From Chloroflexota bacterium (GTDB lineage: Bacteria; Chloroflexota; Dehalococcoidia; Lucifugimonadales; CATQGZ01), in contig JAQBTI010000021.1 in NCBI GenBank assembly GCA_027624995.1, forward strand, positions 1 through 15,062: a stretch of 15,062 nucleotides of DNA. Reading direction: 5' to 3'. Shown piece by piece: positions 1 through 6,007 of this stretch; position 1 is the stretch's first letter, and every line of letters starts with the position of its first letter. The position numbers and the translations under genes were made by a program. Under the pieces are notes generated by a model. That model was not told the origin of the DNA. It searched no databases and saw only the letters and a list, made by a program, of their open reading frames with translations.

Positions 1-103
1 TGTTGAGCAGCACTGCCTGGCGAAGCGTCTGGCTGACGGTTTCCTGGCCAACCACCTGATCGAGTCTTCTCGGCCGCCACTTGCGGTAAAGGACCTCACT
101 CAA
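1..103 (-). CDS. dnaX: DNA polymerase III subunit gamma/tau, N-terminal fragment
   Basis: This is the first 34 codons of the clamp-loader ATPase subunit that loads the beta clamp at the replication fork; the rest lies beyond the left edge. Translating the minus strand from a TTG at 103 gives MSEVLYRKWRPRRL followed by DQVVGQETVSQTLRQAV, which matches the highly conserved DnaX start (YRKWRP...F.VVGQE..V..TL). An in-frame TAG two codons upstream (109-107) closes the frame, so TTG is the only sensible start. A GAGG lies 9 nt upstream of it. The start overlaps the ybeY stop by 8 nt, so the two genes are probably translationally coupled in one operon. The Walker A motif is not reached. The identification rests on this short but very characteristic block. 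Confidence 0.85.
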   Translation of the reverse strand, partial: MSEVLYRKWRPRRLDQVVGQETVSQTLRQAVLLN

Positions 104-626
104 CCTCTAGAACCTCAGCCAGCACGGCCTCCTGCCTCGCCGCCATCTCGGCTTCTTCGTCTGGGTCTTCGTGATCGTAGCCTAGCAGGTGCAACATTCC
201 GTGGGCAAGGAGCGTCGCCAGTTCTTTCTCGACCGAGTGACCCGCCTCACGCGCCTGTCTCTCGGCTTGCGGGTAGGAGACGATGACTTCGCCGAACTCC
301 TTGACGTCCTGAGGTGGCGTTATGAATTCCTGATCCTTGCCAGTAGGCTCTGTCAGCCTGTCCTCACCATAGTATCGCCCCTCGTGGAGGTTAGAGAAAG
401 CCAGCACGTCGGTGGTCTCGTCGAGGCCGCGATGCGTGCGGTTGAGATCCCTGACTGTCTCATCGTTCGCGATGACCATGCCAGCAATTCCACCGACGAA
501 ATCCGACCCTGCAGCTAGCTCGATTGCCCGTTGAGATACACGACGAAGCCAGTCCTCATCGACTTGATCGACGTGTTCGTCAAATACGTGCACACTTGTT
601 CGAAATGGATCGTGGCCGTCGGCCAA
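96..626 (-). CDS. ybeY: Endoribonuclease YbeY (16S rRNA maturation factor)
   Basis: YbeY is a single-strand-specific zinc endoribonuclease that acts in the cytoplasm in 16S rRNA 3'-end processing and ribosome quality control. The 176-residue product carries the diagnostic zinc motif HGMLHLLGYDH, with ligands H142, H146 and H152, plus the upstream DVLAFSN and GEVIVSY blocks typical of the family. Between those blocks there is a somewhat long acidic insertion (about residues 80-111). The start is a TTG at 626 with AGAGG 6 nt upstream; the N-terminus then reads SVHVFDE...VDEDWLRR, as expected. A sigma-70-like promoter lies close upstream, and dnaX follows with an 8-nt overlap. Confidence 0.95.
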   Translation of the reverse strand: MADGHDPFRTSVHVFDEHVDQVDEDWLRRVSQRAIELAAGSDFVGGIAGMVIANDETVRDLNRTHRGLDETTDVLAFSNLHEGRYYGEDRLTEPTGKDQEFITPPQDVKEFGEVIVSYPQAERQAREAGHSVEKELATLLAHGMLHLLGYDHEDPDEEAEMAARQEAVLAEVLEVE

Positions 627-650
627 ATTATCCTCTCTGCCGGTCTTGTG

Positions 651-679
651 ATTATACCGTTTCCGGCCTCCTCGGTCAG
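651..679 (-). promoter_or_regulatory. Sigma-70-type promoter for ybeY-dnaX
   Basis: On the minus strand, CTGACC (679-674) is followed after 17 nt by a perfect TATAAT (656-651). A transcript would start near 644, giving a leader of about 18 nt before the TTG of ybeY that contains the AGAGG ribosome binding site. The match is four of six bases at -35 and six of six at -10, with ideal spacing. It sits where a promoter is needed, in the divergent gap with the PEBP gene. Confidence 0.6.
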
Positions 680-692
680 GCGTGCAATCAAC

Positions 693-722
693 TTGACGCG
701 TCGCCGAGACCGCGTCTAAGGT
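693..722 (+). promoter_or_regulatory. Weak candidate promoter for the PEBP lipoprotein gene
   Basis: TTGACG (693-698) is followed after 18 nt by TAAGGT (717-722). The -35 is good (five of six) but the -10 is poor (three of six). It is placed correctly for the GTG at 756. Between it and the GTG lies a short GTAG tetranucleotide repeat that runs into the ribosome binding site. Confidence 0.3.
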
Positions 723-755
723 AGCGCCATCGCGGGTAGGTAGGTAGGAATCGAA

Positions 756-884
756 GTGCCGACTAAGATTGTAGACCGTCGAACAGATCTCTTCACGGCA
801 ATCGCGGCGTGCCTCTTCGCACTAGTGGCGTGTGAGGACGGCGGATTCGAGTTGGAGCAGGAGGTGGAAAAAGCATGCAGATAA
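756..884 (+). pseudogene. Lipoprotein signal-peptide leader of the PEBP gene, in a shifted frame
   Basis: From a GTG at 756, with an AGGA site at 746-749, this 42-codon frame encodes a basic N-terminus (PTKIVDRR), a hydrophobic stretch (LFTAIAACLFALVAC) ending in a lipobox-like LVAC, and then an acidic linker. It stops at TAA 882-884, inside the PEBP coding sequence. One extra A in the A5 run at 868-872 would join it in frame to the PEBP domain (...EVEKSMQITSSAF). I read it as the signal peptide of a PEBP lipoprotein separated by a one-base deletion. Alternatively it is a short overlapping leader ORF: the PEBP ATG at 875 has its own strong AGGAGGT site at 859-865. Confidence 0.55.
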
Positions 885-1276
885 CAAGCTCAGCGTTCCA
901 GGATGGCGATTCGATTCCGATCAGGTTCACGTGTGACGGTGCAAACGTATCGCCACCGCTCGAATGGGCGGGCATTCCGGAAGGGACGAAGAGTATCGCG
1001 CTCATCGTCGATGACCCGGACGCCCCCGGCGGCACTTGGAGTCGCTGGGTCATGTACGGCCTGCCCCCGGGTGCGGCGGCCCTTGACGAGGGGCTGTCGG
1101 CGACGGAGGCGACCGAATCAGGGGCCAGCCATGGCGATAACGACTTCGGGCGGCTGGGGTACGGGGGTCCTTGCCCTCCCAGGGGTGCCGGCCCTCACCG
1201 CTACTACTTCAAGATATACGCTCTTGACGCCGAGCCCGCGATCCCGGGGCGGGCTCTGAGAGGAGCAGTCTCCTGA
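875..1276 (+). CDS. YbhB/YbcL-type phosphatidylethanolamine-binding protein (PEBP/RKIP) family, core domain
   Basis: Small PEBP-fold protein; bacterial members bind anionic ligands, but their cellular role is poorly defined. The 133-residue frame contains the family signatures: FTCDGANVSPPLEW, the ligand-pocket block DDPDAPGGTWSRWVMYGLPP, and GYGGPCPPRGAGPHRYYFKIYALD. The frame then goes wrong: after AIPG the conserved tail is found in another frame, so this stop at 1276 is premature. The ATG at 875 has a good AGGAGGT site 9 nt upstream, but a lipoprotein leader in a different frame directly precedes it. Correcting three homopolymer indels (A5 at 868-872, G4 at 1246-1249, G5 at 1317-1321) gives one continuous 194-residue lipoprotein from 756 to 1339. 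The gene converges on hflC with about 30 nt between stops. Confidence 0.85.
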   Translation: MQITSSAFQDGDSIPIRFTCDGANVSPPLEWAGIPEGTKSIALIVDDPDAPGGTWSRWVMYGLPPGAAALDEGLSATEATESGASHGDNDFGRLGYGGPCPPRGAGPHRYYFKIYALDAEPAIPGRALRGAVS

Positions 1277-1339
1277 AGGCCATGGATGGGCACATAGTGG
1301 CCGAGGGCCGGCTGATGGGGGCGGTACGAGCGGAGATAG
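1249..1339 (+). pseudogene. Frame-shifted C-terminal tail of the PEBP gene
   Basis: Read from 1249, this stretch encodes GAGSERSSLLKAMDGHIVAE followed by GRLMG, which is the conserved PEBP C-terminus (LL.AM.GH.LAEG.L.G.Y.R). After the G5 run at 1317-1321, dropping one G returns to the original frame and gives GRYERR and TAG at 1337-1339, the expected end of the family. The required edits are therefore one G gained near 1246-1249 and one G lost at 1317-1321. Without the second edit the frame runs on to 1467 through the hflC 3' end, which is not meaningful protein. Confidence 0.7.
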
Positions 1340-1369
1340 TTGAATGGGACTGCCCTGGAATCCGGGCGG

Positions 1370-2557
1370 TTATGATGGGCAGGCTAAGATCAGGGACCCG
1401 TGCTGATTCGTGTGGAGTTCGTAGATTGTCCCCTCATACCGGAGGGTCACCGAAAAACCCGGGATAGGATCCTTGCGATACTCCTTGCCGGCTTCGGGGC
1501 ATCCCAGGCTGGCGTCCGGCCACTCCACTTTCCGGCTGCCGACTAGCTCCAACCTCGTCGTGTCGATGTCGAGACGCAGCCTCGTAGCGAGGTCGGACGA
1601 GACGAACCGCCGCGCCGCGACCTCGGCGCACGCTGCTCCGAGATCATCGTCGCTGGTGAAACCGTTTACAGGGACGGCGGCCTGGGAGCCCGCGAGTACT
1701 CCCTGGCGTATGTCCTCGAAGATTTCTCCGAGTCTATCCACGGGCAGCAGCACCGTGTCTCTTGACGTAAGAATCTTCTTGTTCGCCTCCAGGGACCTCT
1801 GGAAGGAGAAGAATTCCGGGTCCTGGTTGAAACTTTGAGCGAAGATACCGGTCGCCTCGGCCTCGCCGCAACCGCGGACGATATTGGCGTCTCGCTCCGC
1901 ATTGGCACTGATGATGGTTGCCTGCCGGTCGACGTTCGACCTTACCTGCGCGTCCACCTCGGCGCCCTCGGCCCGTTCTTTGTCGGCCTTCCGCTTCCGC
2001 TCGGCCTGCATCCTGGCATAAACGCTGTCGGCGATCTCTACTGGGAAATCGGCCCGTTTGATTCTGACGTCCACGATCTCCAGGCCGAACTCCGCCAGCT
2101 TGGGGGCAACGCTCGCCTTGACGCGAGCCATGATGTTTTCGCGTTTGGTGGTTATTATCTCGGCCTGATTGTCTCTGGCGATTTCCGTACGCAGCTCCGA
2201 GGAGATAATGTCCACGGCGCGCGACGTCGCCTGTGCCTCGGTCGTCAAGGTCTCTCGGAACAGCTTCGGGTCGACTATCTTGCCGCGGGCATATACATCG
2301 ACGATGAGACGTTTCTTGTCCTTGGTCAGAAAGGAGTCCGGGATCGCGTCGAAGATCAGCAGACGCTTGTCGAAGTAGGTGACGGCGTCGACGAATGGGA
2401 CCTTGGCGTAAAGTCCCGGCGCCTTGAAGGAACGCTGCACTTGACCGAATCGAGTGACCATCGCAAGCTGCGTTTCGTCGACTGTAAACAGGGCCTGTGG
2501 GCCGATGATTCCGGCCGCGACGACCGCGAGGATGATTATTGCTGCAAAGGCTCTCAT
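1370..2557 (-). CDS. hflC: HflC, SPFH/prohibitin-family FtsH modulator with a C-terminal extension
   Basis: HflC pairs with HflK in a membrane assembly that surrounds and modulates the FtsH protease; the SPFH domain lies outside the cytoplasm. The 395-residue product starts with a membrane segment (about residues 4-20), followed by FTVDETQLAMVTRFG, the SPFH domain and the coiled-coil stretch rich in AERKRKADKERAEG. The canonical C-terminus (QDPEFFSFQRSLEA, then DTVLLPVD) ends near residue 275. About 90 further residues follow that ordinary HflC lacks, including LELVGSRKVEWPDASLGCPE and YEGTIYELHT, with three Cys residues spread through the tail. The usual RGEG motif reads RGCG here. The start codon is ATG at 2557 and the stop is TAA. 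It follows hflK by 41 nt in the same operon. Confidence 0.93.
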   Translation of the reverse strand: MRAFAAIIILAVVAAGIIGPQALFTVDETQLAMVTRFGQVQRSFKAPGLYAKVPFVDAVTYFDKRLLIFDAIPDSFLTKDKKRLIVDVYARGKIVDPKLFRETLTTEAQATSRAVDIISSELRTEIARDNQAEIITTKRENIMARVKASVAPKLAEFGLEIVDVRIKRADFPVEIADSVYARMQAERKRKADKERAEGAEVDAQVRSNVDRQATIISANAERDANIVRGCGEAEATGIFAQSFNQDPEFFSFQRSLEANKKILTSRDTVLLPVDRLGEIFEDIRQGVLAGSQAAVPVNGFTSDDDLGAACAEVAARRFVSSDLATRLRLDIDTTRLELVGSRKVEWPDASLGCPEAGKEYRKDPIPGFSVTLRYEGTIYELHTNQHGSLILACPS

Positions 2558-2598
2558 GCCGTGCCGCCATCGTTTTGCTCAGGTACTTTATGCATGCT

Positions 2599-3627
2599 TT
2601 ACTCTGGGACCGGGAAGATCTGTCCGGAAGCACTGGACTGCGTGACGATGACCTTGCTGGGGTCGCCGATGATCTTCTGGATGCCCGGGAGGATCTGCTC
2701 CATGGCCTCCAGGTACAACCGTTGGCGGGTCACGTCCGGCGCCTTCCTGAACTCTCTCAGAATCGCCAAGAACTTCTCGGCCTCGCCGGTTGAGAGAGCG
2801 ATTCGCTGCTGCCTGAAGGCCTCGGCGTCCTGAAGCTGTTTCGCAGCATAACCGCGTGCCCTGGGGAGCACGTCCTCTTTGTACGCGTCCGCCAGGTTGA
2901 TAATTCGCGCCTTGTCTTCCTTGGCGCGGACCACGTCGTCGAACGCGTCCTTGACCTGCTCCGGAGCAAAGACGTTCTGCAGCTTGACCTCTCTGACCCG
3001 TATCCCGGTCTCGTAGAGATCGAGCAGTCCTTGGAGAAGGAGTTTAGTCTCCTCCTGCACCTCTTCCTTCTTGTCCGTTAGCACGTCGTCGATGGGGCGG
3101 CTCCCGACCACCTGCCGCAGCGCAGTCTCGGACGCGTCTTTGATGGTGACGCCGCCAGGGTCGACGGCCCGGTAGAGGAAGTTCTCGATGTCCTTAATGT
3201 CGTATTGGACCCGGAGTTGGACGTCGACGATGTTCGGGGCCTCTCCAGGGTTTCCAGCCTCATCGACGTCTCCCGTGATCATGAGGGATTCGGTCAGGAT
3301 TGTGGTATCGCCTCTGACACCAAGCTCGAGCCGCCTGACCTCGTCTGTCCTAACGATGTCGCGGGCCCCGATGGGGGTGGGCCACCACCAGTGGAGTCCT
3401 TCGTCTTGGAGACTGTCGAACTCGCCGAACAACCTGACAGCGGCCTGCTCGCCGGGCTGGACGGTGAATATGCCCGTGGCGAGCCAGATAACGAGAGCGA
3501 CTGCGAGAACGCCGAGGACGATGTAAGCGAGGCTGCCCCCGCCACCCATGCCGAAACGCTTCAAGAAGTCCCTAATCCGTTCGAGGACCTGGTCGAAGTT
3601 GATCTCGGGGTCTTCTTGTCGGTACAT
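2599..3627 (-). CDS. hflK: HflK, SPFH/prohibitin-family FtsH modulator
   Basis: HflK is the partner of HflC in the FtsH-regulating membrane complex. The 342-residue product has a short cytoplasmic N-terminus with a glycine cluster (GMGGGG, residues 26-31), one membrane helix (about 33-52), then GIFTVQPGEQAAVRLFGEF, typical of the family. Next come GLHWWWPTPIG, the SPFH domain (DVQLRVQYDI, ALRQVVGSRPIDDVLT), a charged helical region (RGYAAKQLQDAEAFRQQRIA), and TRQRLYLEAMEQILPG near the end. Length and order are normal. Start ATG 3627, stop TAA. hflK precedes hflC, as in most bacteria, and a membrane metalloprotein gene lies upstream on the same strand. Confidence 0.95.
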   Translation of the reverse strand: MYRQEDPEINFDQVLERIRDFLKRFGMGGGGSLAYIVLGVLAVALVIWLATGIFTVQPGEQAAVRLFGEFDSLQDEGLHWWWPTPIGARDIVRTDEVRRLELGVRGDTTILTESLMITGDVDEAGNPGEAPNIVDVQLRVQYDIKDIENFLYRAVDPGGVTIKDASETALRQVVGSRPIDDVLTDKKEEVQEETKLLLQGLLDLYETGIRVREVKLQNVFAPEQVKDAFDDVVRAKEDKARIINLADAYKEDVLPRARGYAAKQLQDAEAFRQQRIALSTGEAEKFLAILREFRKAPDVTRQRLYLEAMEQILPGIQKIIGDPSKVIVTQSSASGQIFPVPE

Positions 3628-3662
3628 ATACCTTCAGCGGGGAGCGATATTCGATCCGACTG

Positions 3663-3691
3663 ATGGTACCATCTCCAGCCCAGCCATGCAA
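3663..3691 (-). promoter_or_regulatory. Weak candidate hflKC promoter overlapping a 12-bp palindrome
   Basis: On the minus strand TTGCAT (3691-3686), 17 nt, then TACCAT (3668-3663) could act as a promoter about 36 nt before the hflK start. The -10 falls inside the perfect palindrome GATGGTACCATC (3662-3673), a shape that could bind a dimeric regulator. The -35 match is poor, so this is tentative; hflKC may instead be co-transcribed with the upstream gene. Confidence 0.25.
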
Positions 3692-3734
3692 GACCGCCGT
3701 CATGCCGGACGCAAGATCGGGCCGTGGCCGGATT

Positions 3735-5003
3735 CTATGGAGAGGTTACCGCACCCCTTTCAAGTCTGGTCAGTTTATCGAGGAATGCGTCGTAACTGCC
3801 GATTCGGGAAACTTCGCGGATGAACGTCCCCAGGTCCGGCGTAAGCTTTCGGAATGAGTTGAGCTGATCGCCGATGGGGCTCACCGACGTCGGGCTCTCG
3901 GCATAGGTCCCCTGGAAGGCGAAATATGCCTGGTTGAGCTTTCGGATGAAGAATCCGTTCTGGACGAATAGCTGCCGGCGCTCCTCCATGTACGATTCCG
4001 CGTCCTCGACCCTGCCCTCACCAAGCAGCTCGTCGACGCGACGCCTGGTTTCACGCATCTCGACGTCGAATTGAAAACCTGCCTCGTCTTCGGAGCCCCG
4101 CTTGGAAGCCTCCCGGTCTGCCTCAACAACGCCACCGAGTCTTTCAAAGACACGGTCTCCTATCTCACGACCCGCGATCTCGGCGGCTGTCTCGTTGAGG
4201 GTCTGCATCTCGTCGTTGTCGAACATATTCTGCCCAAGCGGCTTGAAGAAGAAGTAGTGGTGCAGCCACTCGTGCGCCGAAGTCCGGAGTGTCGACTGCA
4301 ACGGCCTGTCGTTGGGAAGCGACGCCGGAAACGTTGCCACGCCTCCGATTCGCACCACCAGAGCAGACAGGTTGGAGTCATTTAGAAGTTCGTCTTCTAG
4401 CTCTTCGCGCTCCTGCACGCTGATGTCTGGGTCCAGAAGAACGTCGTGGGTACGGTCGATGCGACCCCTTGGCGACGTGACCAGCAGCTTGGGCGGGCTG
4501 CTCAGCCTGATGTCTACCGGAGGAAAGACAAGATCGCCAAAGGACCCTAGGCCGTCCTCGGAAACGACCGAGCTGATCATGGACTCGATGGTCTCTTCAA
4601 CGTCTTTCCTCAGCCCTTCCCGCCGGCTCCCGATTCGATCCAGTTCGTTCTCGAGGCGAACGACTTCGCTGACTGACCTTTCTCCGTTGGAGGCCGCGCG
4701 GGCTAGACCAGCCTGGACGTCGGCTGCCTCATCCCCAAGCGCGAAGTACTCATCGACCTGGCGGAGCCGATCGTCGTCAGAGAGCCTGTTCCAGGGCAGA
4801 GCATCGCCCAACTTATGGACCCACTTGCTCAGGAAGTTCGTAGCCTCCCAGGCCACCAGGTCATAGGTGTAGGGCGTTGCTGCCCGTTGGGCCGGGTTGA
4901 GAACGTACGAGTCGCGGCCGACGAAGATGATGACGAGGCCCATCGCGACGAGGCTCGACCACCTGAGGGTCTTAAGTAGCTTGGACCACACTGCGATTTT
5001 CAC
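3735..5003 (-). CDS. Membrane-anchored HExxH metallopeptidase-like protein of unknown family
   Basis: I do not recognise the family, but the architecture is clear. The 422-residue protein has a basic N-terminus and one membrane helix (about residues 13-31), then a long helical, charged region with likely coiled coil (about 85-145). A zinc-protease motif follows, AHEWLHHY (H244, E245, H248), and 23-27 residues later LNETAAEIAGREIG, which can supply the third ligand (E271 or E275), as in gluzincins. A second acidic coiled-coil stretch follows (about 290-345). With one N-terminal anchor the catalytic part is probably extracytoplasmic. The start is GTG 5003, with only a weak AGG near it; the stop is TAG. 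hflK begins 107 nt downstream on the same strand, which suggests, but does not prove, a shared role in membrane protein quality control. Confidence 0.75.
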   Translation of the reverse strand: MKIAVWSKLLKTLRWSSLVAMGLVIIFVGRDSYVLNPAQRAATPYTYDLVAWEATNFLSKWVHKLGDALPWNRLSDDDRLRQVDEYFALGDEAADVQAGLARAASNGERSVSEVVRLENELDRIGSRREGLRKDVEETIESMISSVVSEDGLGSFGDLVFPPVDIRLSSPPKLLVTSPRGRIDRTHDVLLDPDISVQEREELEDELLNDSNLSALVVRIGGVATFPASLPNDRPLQSTLRTSAHEWLHHYFFFKPLGQNMFDNDEMQTLNETAAEIAGREIGDRVFERLGGVVEADREASKRGSEDEAGFQFDVEMRETRRRVDELLGEGRVEDAESYMEERRQLFVQNGFFIRKLNQAYFAFQGTYAESPTSVSPIGDQLNSFRKLTPDLGTFIREVSRIGSYDAFLDKLTRLERGAVTSP

Positions 5004-5119
5004 ACCTAACAGGCGACGTGGACGAGCGGCATATTACTTGCAACGGTGAACTGACCGCGAGGGTGGGGCAGTCGCGGGTGGACGGGGATGGAAGCCGCGC
5101 AGCGGCGCGACCGGTCCGG

Positions 5120-5827
5120 CTACAGATGCTTGCGGAATAGGTTGAGGAAGCGGGTCTCGTAGTACCCGAAAAGTCCCCAGCGGTCTAGCTCCCGCTTCAA
5201 GAGATCCGGGTTCGCTCCCTGTTCAACCTCGATGAACAAGCGCTCGATCTGATGTGCTGCCGCCCTGGGCACTCCGCCCAAGTGAGGTTGCGCGTCAAGC
5301 AGGCCCTGTCCTTGCAGCTCCTGTACGTTTTGCCTTGCGGATGACGAAGTGAATTCGTACATGAACTTCAGGAGCGCGATGTCCCAAAGTTCGTCGACAC
5401 CGACCATCACGACCGATAGGTTCTCCTGGCGAAGCTCGAGGTCTTTGCTGATGCGCTCGGCGATTTCGCTGGGCGAGCCCTTGACGATCTCAATCTTGTC
5501 GGCCTCGTTCGAGTACTGATACAGAATGCCGGGGCTCCCCGGCCCGTATTCTCGTGCGAGGTGACGGAGGTATTCGTAGGCTTCCGGGCTGAATCCCTGG
5601 AGATTCAGAGCGTAAGTTGGAGTGACTACAGCCGGGCGTGCTGCCACGACCTTCCCAGTGCGAATGACACCCTCCTCTTCGCCGGGGGCCATCTCCTGGT
5701 AGATGGGCTCGGTTACGACATAGTACGAAATCGTAGTCGAGCCGAACGTTGCCAACTTCTGTTTCGGGTTCCTGACAACGAACGTTTGCTCGATCGCTCT
5801 CATCCACTCTCGTCGGTTTTCTTCCAT
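5120..5827 (-). CDS. Conserved-looking hypothetical protein, 235 residues
   Basis: No family is recognised. The protein is soluble (no signal peptide or membrane segment) and begins MEENRREWMRAIEQTFVVRN, with a first half of mixed beta-strand character (TISYYVVTEPIYQEM, RTGKVVAARPAVVTPTYALN). It has a Gly/Pro turn (REYGPGSPGILYQY) and a helical C-terminal half ending in RWGLFGYYETRFLNLFRKHL. There are no cysteines and no obvious catalytic motif. The start ATG at 5827 has only a weak GAGAG site, but a good promoter is placed 60 nt upstream. The composition matches the neighbouring genes, so it looks like a real, resident gene. It could be a scaffold or regulatory protein; nothing in the sequence says which. 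Confidence 0.7.
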   Translation of the reverse strand: MEENRREWMRAIEQTFVVRNPKQKLATFGSTTISYYVVTEPIYQEMAPGEEEGVIRTGKVVAARPAVVTPTYALNLQGFSPEAYEYLRHLAREYGPGSPGILYQYSNEADKIEIVKGSPSEIAERISKDLELRQENLSVVMVGVDELWDIALLKFMYEFTSSSARQNVQELQGQGLLDAQPHLGGVPRAAAHQIERLFIEVEQGANPDLLKRELDRWGLFGYYETRFLNLFRKHL

Positions 5828-5886
5828 GGTTCTCTCAGTTCTCAGTGTGGTGTGACGGATCGCCTTTTGAGCGGTACCCCAAATTG

Positions 5887-5915
5887 ATGCTAGTTGTCGG
5901 CCACTGCAGTGTCAA
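5887..5915 (-). promoter_or_regulatory. Sigma-70-type promoter for the 235-residue hypothetical gene
   Basis: On the minus strand a perfect TTGACA (5915-5910) is followed after exactly 17 nt by TAGCAT (5892-5887; four of six). A transcript would begin near 5880, about 53 nt before the ATG at 5827. An A7 run on the same strand (5947-5941) lies upstream of the -35 and could act as an UP-like element. This separates the gene from the peptidase gene upstream. Confidence 0.6.
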
Positions 5916-6007
5916 AGCGAGAAAACTTGCCGAGCGCATGTTTTTTTAGCCCGCCCAAGACCGTTCCGCCTGAGCGCCGTGGCGCCGCCTCGCAGGATAG
6001 GGTCGTT

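Noticed and set aside
866..874. Programmed -1 frameshift joining the lipoprotein leader to PEBP
   Set aside because: The run is only five A, not the A AAA AAG heptamer; the second tRNA could not re-pair after slippage, and two further indels in the same gene argue against a programmed event.
1734..2633. A 299-codon minus-strand frame overlapping hflC
   Set aside because: Same strand but different frame from hflC; the product is Arg/Gly-rich low-complexity, typical of a shifted reading of a GC-rich gene.
1835..2833. A 332-codon open frame on the plus strand
   Set aside because: It lies fully antisense to hflC and hflK, which have clear family matches; its translation has no recognisable domain and is a shadow of the high GC content.
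5938..5948. T7 run as an intrinsic terminator
   Set aside because: No convincing GC stem precedes it on the plus strand and no plus-strand gene ends there; on the minus strand it is an A tract upstream of a promoter.
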